Of a stretch of 64,000 nucleotides of DNA, positions 57,922 to 64,000 are shown one piece after another. Numbering within the stretch: the first letter of the stretch is position 1; the number at the start of each line of letters is the position of its first letter. Location of the stretch: positions 248,001 to 312,000 of the forward strand of contig CACILL010000001.1 of assembly GCA_902587545.1 (NCBI GenBank). The letters are read 5' to 3'. The notes beneath the pieces were generated by a model. The model made no database searches. It was not told the origin of the DNA and saw only the letters and a list, made by a program, of their open reading frames with translations. A program made the translations under genes and the position numbers. Source of the stretch: an uncultured SAR86 cluster bacterium (GTDB lineage: Bacteria > Pseudomonadota > Gammaproteobacteria > Magnimaribacterales > AG-339-G14).

Positions 57922-59000
57922 ATCTTAGTGATAGTTACTTTTAAAAGTTTTCCTTTTCTTCCATCAGTTAGAAGGTACATCTCACCACTTGGTGAAATCC
58001 CTATACTTCTCAAACGAGACTTCAAATTAGAAAAAATGGATTCTTCGGAAAAAAGACTGTTAATTTTCTTAATTTTTTTCACATCTCTTGATTTTAATGC
58101 GGTGACAAGGAAGCTGTTTTTTAGCTCAGGATACAAATCACCATCATAATAGATCATATCTGAGGGAGCTATTGAGGGCACCCAATACTTCAAAGGCTGT
58201 TCCATTCCATCCATTTTTGTAAAAGGGCTGATAACAGCACCTGAATAATCTATTCCATAAGTAATGGCAGGCCAGCCATAGTTTTTGCCCGGTTCAATTA
58301 AATTAAATTCATCTCCTCCCCTTGGTCCATGCTCATGTTCAAAAATTCTGCCATCTTCCATAACAACAAGTCCCTGCATATTTCTATGCCCGTAACTGAA
58401 TATTTCTGGTAGAGCATTAGGTATATCTACAAAAGGATTATCGGAAGGTACTGAGCCGTCTTTATTTATTCTAATAATTTTTCCAAAGTGATTATTAAGA
58501 CTTTGAGCCTGCTCTTTATAATCAAACCCATCTCCACTGGTTAACAGTAAAGTTCCATCAGGTAAGAAATCAATTTTAGCTCCCAAATGTATGGGAACTC
58601 TTCTGAAAGCATTAGCTTCAAAGATTACTTTTTTATTTATCAAACTATTATTTCTCAATTCAGCTGACATCAAGAAAAGCGTAGATTTCCCGCTTTCATT
58701 TAAAGCTGAATATGTTAGATATAGGGTATTATTTTTTTTAAAATCTGGATCTAAAACAATTTCAGATAGGCCACCCTGACTTGCATATTGAACTTTTGGA
58801 GCACCTTCAACATTTAGAATTTCTCCCGAGGAAATAGTAACTATTTTTATTTTTCCTGGCTGCTCAGTAAATATTATTTGATTTTCATTTAAAAAATCAA
58901 AACTCCATGCATCATCAAGATCAGAAGCTATAGTTTCGAATTGGTAATTTGCAAATATTAAATTTACAAAAAAAGATAAGCTTACTAGAAAGTATTTAAT
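57918..59000 (-). CDS. PQQ-dependent soluble aldose sugar dehydrogenase (YliI-like), with an ATT start
   Basis: The track shows 251 residues from a TTG at 58673, but the frame is open upstream to 59000 and encodes the missing part of the beta-propeller. The upstream part has a signal peptide (KYFLVSLSFFVNLIFA) and ASQGGLSEIVLDPDF. Further landmarks are LPDGTLLLTSGDG, GKIIRINKDGS, FSYGHRNMQGL, HEHGPRGGDEFNLI and KNYGWPAITYGIDYSG, the PQQ sugar dehydrogenase signature. No ATG, GTG or TTG precedes the signal peptide; the codon is ATT, with AGGGG six bases before it. The total is 360 residues, like YliI (371). Confidence 0.88.
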   Translation of the reverse strand: MKYFLVSLSFFVNLIFANYQFETIASDLDDAWSFDFLNENQIIFTEQPGKIKIVTISSGEILNVEGAPKVQYASQGGLSEIVLDPDFKKNNTLYLTYSALNESGKSTLFLMSAELRNNSLINKKVIFEANAFRRVPIHLGAKIDFLPDGTLLLTSGDGFDYKEQAQSLNNHFGKIIRINKDGSVPSDNPFVDIPNALPEIFSYGHRNMQGLVVMEDGRIFEHEHGPRGGDEFNLIEPGKNYGWPAITYGIDYSGAVISPFTKMDGMEQPLKYWVPSIAPSDMIYYDGDLYPELKNSFLVTALKSRDVKKIKKINSLFSEESIFSNLKSRLRSIGISPSGEMYLLTDGRKGKLLKVTITKI

Positions 59001-59054
59001 TGATTTCCCCTAAAAATAGTCAGTATAGCCTTCAGATCTTTCAAAGTCTTTTCT

Positions 59055-59084
59055 TTATTGAAGTTATAATTACAAGTTCAATAA
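59055..59084. promoter_or_regulatory. Inverted repeat around a TATAAT, candidate operator
   Basis: TTATTGAA and TTCAATAA are perfect 8-base arms separated by 14 bases that contain TATAAT (59065-59070). The element lies 18-47 bases before the acyl-CoA dehydrogenase start in the divergent gap with the sugar dehydrogenase. The arrangement suits a repressor site, but no regulator is encoded nearby. Confidence 0.4.
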
Positions 59085-59101
59085 CTATAAAAATTTTTTA
59101 A

Positions 59102-60322
59102 ATGAAATTTGAACATTCTAAAAAAACTTTTAATCTCATCAAGAAGGTTTCAGATTTTATGGAGGAAAATATTTATCCTTCAGAAGAAATTTATGCTTCA
59201 GAAATGAAGGCTTTTCGTAAATCTGGAAATCCTTGGCAGGTTCCTAAAGTATTAGATGAGTTAAAGCTAAAAGCAAAAAAACAAGGTTTATGGAATTTTT
59301 TCTTACCTGAAAGTGAAAGTGGATTTGGCTTAACCAATTTGGAATATGCTCCTCTTGCGGAGATCATGGGCAAAGTGAGCTTTGCCTCAGAAGTCTTCAA
59401 TTGTTCTGCGCCAGATACTGGGAATATGGAGGTATTAGATAAGTTTGGTTCTGACTTTCAAAAAGAAAAATGGTTAAAACCTCTTTTAAATGGCGAAATC
59501 AGATCGGCCTTTGCCATGACGGAACCAAAAGTTGCTTCGTCCGATGCCACCAATATAGAAAGTAAAATAGAAGAGGATGGGGATGAATATGTAATCAATG
59601 GAGAAAAATGGTGGACTTCTGGGTTCGGCAGGCCTGATTGCAAAGTAATGATTTTCATGGGAGTCACTAACCCGGATAATCCTAAACACCAGAGACAATC
59701 TCAAATACTTATTCCTACTGATGCTGAAGGAATTGAAAATCTCAGAATGCTTACCGTTTATGGAGCAGATCACGCGCCAAATGGACATGCTCATCTGAGA
59801 TTTAAAAATGTGAGGGTCCCTAAAGAAAATTTAATTTTAGGAGAAGGTAGAGGTTTTGAAATAGCTCAAGGAAGACTTGGGCCTGGGAGAATTCATCACT
59901 GCATGAGAATCATAGGAGTTGCAGAAAGAGCATTAGATTTGTTGTGTAAACGCTCTCTAAGCAGAAAAGCCTTTGGCAAACCTTTGGCAGAGCTGGGTGG
60001 AAATTACGATGTGATAGCCGACTGCAGAATTGAGATAGAAATGTGTAGATTGATGACTCTTAAAGCAGCTCATATGATGGATACAGCTGGAAACAAAATT
60101 GCAAAAAGCGAAATTGCTCAGATAAAAGTTGCTATTCCTTTAATGGCAACAAGAGTAATTGATAAAGCCATTCAGATTCATGGAGGTGCGGGCGTTTCTC
60201 AAGATACGCCTTTAGCTAGCTTATATGCTTCGGTCAGGTATTTAAGAATTGGAGATGGTCCAGATGAAGTGCATAGACGCACAGTTGCTAGGTATGAATT
60301 AGGTAAACACGAAAATTTATAA
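59102..60322 (+). CDS. Acyl-CoA dehydrogenase (ACAD10/11-like)
   Basis: This 406-residue flavoenzyme should oxidise an acyl-CoA. The FAD-binding [57 protein letters not shown] and [19 protein letters not shown] segments are family features. The C-terminal [20 protein letters not shown], with Asp at the catalytic position rather than Glu, puts it with the ACAD10/ACAD11 branch of long or branched acyl substrates. It is followed by two Coq4-motif genes. Confidence 0.92.
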   Translation: MKFEHSKKTFNLIKKVSDFMEENIYPSEEIYASEMKAFRKSGNPWQVPKVLDELKLKAKKQGLWNFFLPESESGFGLTNLEYAPLAEIMGKVSFASEVFNCSAPDTGNMEVLDKFGSDFQKEKWLKPLLNGEIRSAFAMTEPKVASSDATNIESKIEEDGDEYVINGEKWWTSGFGRPDCKVMIFMGVTNPDNPKHQRQSQILIPTDAEGIENLRMLTVYGADHAPNGHAHLRFKNVRVPKENLILGEGRGFEIAQGRLGPGRIHHCMRIIGVAERALDLLCKRSLSRKAFGKPLAELGGNYDVIADCRIEIEMCRLMTLKAAHMMDTAGNKIAKSEIAQIKVAIPLMATRVIDKAIQIHGGAGVSQDTPLASLYASVRYLRIGDGPDEVHRRTVARYELGKHENL

Positions 60323-60340
60323 AAGGCTATAATTCACAAA

Positions 60341-60868
60341 ATGTTAGCTTTTAAAGAACAAAACTGCGAGCTTACTCTGGATGAGGGTCTGGAGATTTAT
60401 TTGGGTTATTTAAAAGAAAATAACAAAAAAATTGGTACGGACGGATCAGATGATGATTATAAAATCTGGCAATGTCATGATTGTACCCATGTAATTTTTG
60501 GAAATGGTGTTACTTTTGAGGAAGAATCCATTAATGATCTTCATGGTCTTATATTGTGTTCTTATGAATGGAAAGACTATCTTGCCTACTTTAAAGACCC
60601 TTTTTTGAAAAATCATATGAAGTATTTATGGAAAGAAGTTGGTCTTAAAAAGACAATTATTTCAATTTTTAATATTTATAAATCTATTTTTGGTATTTTA
60701 AAAATGAGATTTAAAATGAAGAAAAAATGGCCTCTTAAAGTTCCAGACACATACTTAGAAAGAAAAATTTGTGATCTTAGAGAAGAGTATGGGATACAAA
60801 TACTTTCAAAAAAACAAAGACCTCAAAAATTTATTCGATGGTCTGGAGCTATCAAAAATCCTAAATAA
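60341..60868 (+). CDS. Coq4-motif protein, copy 1
   Basis: This 175-residue protein carries CHDCTHVIFG followed by FEEE, which gives exactly the zinc signature HDxxH-x11-E of COQ4, the eukaryotic and alphaproteobacterial ubiquinone-biosynthesis factor. The N terminus (ELTLDEGLEIYLGYLKENN) and C terminus (YLERKICDLREEYGIQILS) match its neighbour downstream. The overall resemblance to COQ4 beyond the motif cannot be assessed here. It follows the acyl-CoA dehydrogenase by 18 bases and its paralogue comes 15 bases later. Confidence 0.75.
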   Translation: MLAFKEQNCELTLDEGLEIYLGYLKENNKKIGTDGSDDDYKIWQCHDCTHVIFGNGVTFEEESINDLHGLILCSYEWKDYLAYFKDPFLKNHMKYLWKEVGLKKTIISIFNIYKSIFGILKMRFKMKKKWPLKVPDTYLERKICDLREEYGIQILSKKQRPQKFIRWSGAIKNPK

Positions 60869-60883
60869 AACTTACTAGATAAA

Positions 60884-61414
60884 ATGTTGAGTTATCAAAA
60901 TGAATACTGCGACATAACCCTGAGAGAAGGCATTGAAGAATATCGTAAATATTTAAAAGCAAATAATCGCCATGTTTTGGGTGAAAATTGCACTGAAGAC
61001 GAAAAATTTAATATCTTATGTCACGATGCAACTCATGTGATTTTTGGTTTGGATACTTCTTTGGAGGAAGAAGCGATGCTTGATTGCTGGATATTTTTTG
61101 GTGGAGATTACTTTAAAGTTACGATGGAATATTTTAAAGGCTCCTTAGATATAAAAGAAACAAATGAAAAAGTTTTTGCGCTTGTTAAGGAAGTTGGATA
61201 TTTAAAATACACATATCTGTACTTAAGAGTGATGTTCCAAAAATGGCCAAAGATTTTTTTCAGAACTAGAAAAATGAAAAAATGGTCTTATTTTTTTCCT
61301 TCAGATTTTCTTGAAAAGAAAATCTCAGACCTTCGAAAGGAATTCAATATAAAAATACTTTCACCTGAAGAAAGAAAAATAAAGAAGGTTATTTGGCAAA
61401 GAGCTATTTCTTAA
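60884..61414 (+). CDS. Coq4-motif protein, copy 2
   Basis: This 176-residue paralogue of the upstream gene shares CHDxTHVIFG with EEE (again exact HDxxH-x11-E spacing), WxYxxPxxFLEKKISDLRKEF and IKILS. Identity outside these blocks is low, so the duplication is old or the two have diverged in role. It ends 13 bases before the convergent tRNA gene. Confidence 0.75.
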   Translation: MLSYQNEYCDITLREGIEEYRKYLKANNRHVLGENCTEDEKFNILCHDATHVIFGLDTSLEEEAMLDCWIFFGGDYFKVTMEYFKGSLDIKETNEKVFALVKEVGYLKYTYLYLRVMFQKWPKIFFRTRKMKKWSYFFPSDFLEKKISDLRKEFNIKILSPEERKIKKVIWQRAIS

Positions 61415-61426
61415 TTTATTAAAATT

Positions 61427-61503
<77 letters not shown>

Positions 61504-61530
61504 ATATGTTTTTAATCATTCTGAATGAAT

Positions 61531-63312
61531 TTATTCGTCTAGGAAAGTTTTAAGATGCCCTGATCTTGATGGGTGTCTGAGTTTTCTCAAAGCTTTGGCT
61601 TCAATCTGTCTGATTCTCTCTCTAGTCACATCAAATTGTTTGCCAACTTCTTCTAAAGTGTGATCAGTATTCATGCCAATACCGAATCTCATTCTCAATA
61701 CTTTTGCTTCTCTAGCAGTTAGGCTAGATAAAACGCCATCTGTTGCATCATGAAGATTATTTTCTGTAGCTGCATCTATTGGAGAATCTTGCAAAGGATC
61801 CTCGATAAAGTCTCCTAAAGTAGTGTCATCTTCGTCTCCTATCGGAGTTTCAGTAGAAATAGGTTCTTTAGCGATTTTTAAAACTTTTCTGATTTTTTCT
61901 TCTGGCATATCCATCTTTTCAGAAAGTTCTTCTGGCGTTGGCTCCTTACCGTGTTCTTGGAGCATTTGACGAGAAATTCTGTTCAGTTTGTTGATAGTCT
62001 CAATCATATGAACAGGAATACGTATGGTTCTTGCTTGATCGGCGATTGATCTAGTAATAGCTTGTCTAATCCACCAGGTTGCATAGGTTGAAAATTTGTA
62101 TCCCCTTCTGTATTCAAATTTATCAACTGCTTTCATCAAACCAATGTTTCCTTCTTGAATAAGATCTAAAAATTGCAGGCCCCTATTTGTATATTTTTTT
62201 GCAATTGAAATAACAAGTCTCAAGTTAGCTTCAATCATGTCTTTTTTTGCTCTTCTAATTTTGGTTTCCCCCTTTGCCATTTTTGAAGTAATATCTTTTA
62301 ATTCTTTGACATCCATACCGACATTTTCGGTAAGAGTTAAAATTCTTTTTTGGATTTTATTCACATCCGGTTTTACATCTTTAAGCAGCTTTGCGTAATT
62401 TTTCTTGGAACGGATAGTGCTATCAAGAAACTTCAGATTCGTTTGGTTATCTCTAAAGATTTCTAAAAAGTCTTTTCTCGGCATGTTGCAATCTTGTGTA
62501 CAAATGTCATAGATTTCTCTTTCAGAATCCCTTATTGCTTTTGCCAAGGCTCTTGCTGTAAGAGATATAGTTTCGAATCTTTTTGGTGATAACTTAAGAA
62601 ACTTGAAAAGTTCTCCCAATTTATCAAGATCCTTTTGAGCTTTATCATTATCTCTTCCTGAGGCAGCAATCGTTTTTTGTGACTTATTGTATTGCCTTTT
62701 GATGGAAGAGAATCTTTTAGCAAGTTCTTCCATGTTAATACCCACATCTTCCTCTTCCTCATCTGCTTCGGCCGAAACTTCTTCCGTTGAAGGTGGAAGA
62801 TCTTCTTCTTCGTCCATGAAACCCACTACTAAATCAGTGATTCTTTTGTCTTCCTTTTTAATTAATTCATATTCCAATAAAACATCTTCAATGATTCCTG
62901 GATAGAAGGCGCAGGCATGAAGAAGATCTCTTGCGCCTTCTTCAATACGCTTTGCAATTGCGATTTCGCCTTCTCTAGTTAACAAGTCAACAGAGCCCAT
63001 TTCTCTCATGTAGAGCCTAACAGGATCGGTAGTTCTGCCAACTTCCGACTCAATGGTACCCATTTCGTTTTCTGTTGGTGTTTCAGGAGTATCTTGATTT
63101 GCAGGAGAGAAATTAGAACCTTCTTCTGGGGCCTCTTCTAGAACTTGTAGGCCTAAATCATTTATTATCTGGATAACTTCATCCAGTTGATCTGGATCAG
63201 AAACTTCATCGGGCAAGTAGTCGTTTATGTCAGCAAAGGTGATGTATCCCTGTTCTCTGCCTTTTTCGATGAGCTCTCTCAGCCCACTATTCTCTAAATC
63301 GTCGTCAATCAT
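61531..63312 (-). CDS. rpoD: RNA polymerase primary sigma factor (sigma-70)
   Basis: RpoD (593 residues) directs RNA polymerase to housekeeping promoters. Region 1.1 begins [24 protein letters not shown], region 1.2 is [11 protein letters not shown], regions 2.1-2.4 run from [13 protein letters not shown] to [30 protein letters not shown], region 3 follows, and region 4.2 is [30 protein letters not shown] non-conserved acidic insert (about residues 170-200) is the usual gammaproteobacterial one. It follows dnaG in the macromolecular synthesis operon. Confidence 0.97.
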   Translation of the reverse strand: MIDDDLENSGLRELIEKGREQGYITFADINDYLPDEVSDPDQLDEVIQIINDLGLQVLEEAPEEGSNFSPANQDTPETPTENEMGTIESEVGRTTDPVRLYMREMGSVDLLTREGEIAIAKRIEEGARDLLHACAFYPGIIEDVLLEYELIKKEDKRITDLVVGFMDEEEDLPPSTEEVSAEADEEEEDVGINMEELAKRFSSIKRQYNKSQKTIAASGRDNDKAQKDLDKLGELFKFLKLSPKRFETISLTARALAKAIRDSEREIYDICTQDCNMPRKDFLEIFRDNQTNLKFLDSTIRSKKNYAKLLKDVKPDVNKIQKRILTLTENVGMDVKELKDITSKMAKGETKIRRAKKDMIEANLRLVISIAKKYTNRGLQFLDLIQEGNIGLMKAVDKFEYRRGYKFSTYATWWIRQAITRSIADQARTIRIPVHMIETINKLNRISRQMLQEHGKEPTPEELSEKMDMPEEKIRKVLKIAKEPISTETPIGDEDDTTLGDFIEDPLQDSPIDAATENNLHDATDGVLSSLTAREAKVLRMRFGIGMNTDHTLEEVGKQFDVTRERIRQIEAKALRKLRHPSRSGHLKTFLDE

Positions 63313-63370
63313 ATTTTGGGAAGTTGATTATATATAAGTTTGAAAGTCTTAACTATTAAATTTTTAGCAA

Positions 63371-64000
63371 TTAGAGCTTTTTAAATAAGGATATTTCGTC
63401 CTCAGTAAGTTGTTCAAATTTAGAGGTAAGAAGTTTTTTAAGCTCTATTTTTTCTTTGGAATCCAACTCATTTTTTTCATACTTTATCTTTAATTTTTTC
63501 AAAAGATTATCCCCTTGATTTCTTTCAATGTAATCAACTGCCTGTTTTATGAATTTCAAACCCTCATCGGGACTAATGAGGTTTTGATCGTTTGATAGAT
63601 CAATCAAAATGTTTTTTTGCTCAGGAAACTCTTGAATAATCATAGGAAAAGATACGTCTGATTTAGCTCTTAAAAAGGAAATTAAGGGACTAATTAAGAA
63701 TTCATTATTATCTATAAAATAATCCAAGTATTCAGATTTAGCTAAATCTGGATTATGAATAATGCATTTTAGTAAGCTCTTAGTCACTTTACCCAGATCC
63801 ATTTCCATATCCTCTGTTTGAGAATGTTTTTTAGCTTCTGGTTTTGTTGGTGAAACCTCACTGAGATCAATATCCATTTTTTTTGAAAACTCATTGATCA
63901 AAATAGTTTTAAAGTTGCCCTCTTGCATGGGCTTCACTAATGAAACAAATTCTTTGGATGCTGCAGCCTTTCCTTCTAAAGAGCTGTCATGTTTTTCTAG
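63371..64000 (-). CDS. dnaG: DNA primase DnaG, C-terminal part (5' end outside window)
   Basis: The track starts at a GTG at 63937, but the frame is open to base 64000 (…EGKAAASKEFVSLVKPMQ), so the gene continues off the right edge. The visible ~209 codons cover the end of the primase core and the C-terminal helicase-binding domain. That domain is poorly conserved, but LLKCIIHNPDLA matches the DnaG/DnaB-interaction region. Position directly upstream of rpoD (58-base gap) is the rpsU-dnaG-rpoD operon order. The identification rests partly on position. Confidence 0.85.
   Translation of the reverse strand, partial: LEKHDSSLEGKAAASKEFVSLVKPMQEGNFKTILINEFSKKMDIDLSEVSPTKPEAKKHSQTEDMEMDLGKVTKSLLKCIIHNPDLAKSEYLDYFIDNNEFLISPLISFLRAKSDVSFPMIIQEFPEQKNILIDLSNDQNLISPDEGLKFIKQAVDYIERNQGDNLLKKLKIKYEKNELDSKEKIELKKLLTSKFEQLTEDEISLFKKL

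Noticed and set aside
57918-58673. Sugar dehydrogenase as a truncated pseudogene
   Set aside because: The frame is open upstream to 59000 and encodes the missing N terminus with a signal peptide, so the gene is intact with an ATT start.

Overview
The window is a compact, AT-rich bacterial chromosome segment. Gene content and order point to a streamlined marine gammaproteobacterium, plausibly SAR86-like. Supporting this are the zapB-like/zapA/6S RNA/fau block next to pepP-ubiH, the tesA-ybbA-ybbP order, nnrD-tsaE, coaBC-dut, dnaG-rpoD with a CAT-anticodon tRNA nearby, an enterobacterial-type HemG, and 16S/23S genes of gammaproteobacterial type. The SAR86 assignment is inference; the 16S at 4532-6064 would settle it. 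No mobile element, prophage, CRISPR array or transposase was seen. Intergenic gaps are very short and many convergent genes share or touch stop codons, so transcripts must often run into each other.

Layout. 1-1186: the 3' end of a 2-oxoglutarate/Fe(II) oxygenase gene and a type II-like pantothenate kinase, facing an rRNA operon. 1193-6270: a minus-strand rrn operon (16S-23S-5S) with no tRNA in the spacer, but with recognisable boxA sites, two long processing stems and a promoter. 6271-13688: tyrS, a LytM-type murein peptidase overlapping anmK (cell-wall turnover and recycling), erpA, argC, and a thiD-thiE-PfkB kinase operon. 13743-20382: dksA with a lysine/alanine-rich N-terminal tail, folK, acs, msrA, a metallo-beta-lactamase/NUDIX pair, nnrD and tsaE. 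20384-29308: priA, L31 type B with an acidic tail, typA, dut, coaBC, rpmB-rpmG, maf, lnt. 29292-36551: L,D-transpeptidase, glutathione peroxidase, rpiA, ilvA, fau, 6S RNA, zapA, a ZapB-like coiled coil, pepP, ubiH.

36548-43808 is a nearly complete heme pathway in one block. ALAS-type hemA diverges from a minus-strand run hemC(+D-like extension)-hemB-hemE-hemH-hemF-hemG, so all steps from glycine plus succinyl-CoA to protoheme can be assigned if the HemC extension supplies uroporphyrinogen III synthase activity. It is followed directly by an iron-uptake module (44047-47142: siderophore-type TonB receptor and FTR1 permease) with three clear Fur boxes, and by a second, 1045-residue TonB-dependent receptor. 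Iron supply and iron use are therefore neighbours.

50493-60322: tesA, the ybbA/ybbP ABC system, an S51 peptidase, small uncharacterised proteins, two hotdog-fold enzymes, a membrane protein, a PQQ-type aldose sugar dehydrogenase that appears to start at ATT, and an acyl-CoA dehydrogenase. 60341-61414 holds two tandem paralogues carrying the exact COQ4 signature HDxxH-x11-E, the most unusual pair in the window. 61427-64000: a CAT-anticodon tRNA, rpoD, and the 3' part of dnaG, which runs off the window.
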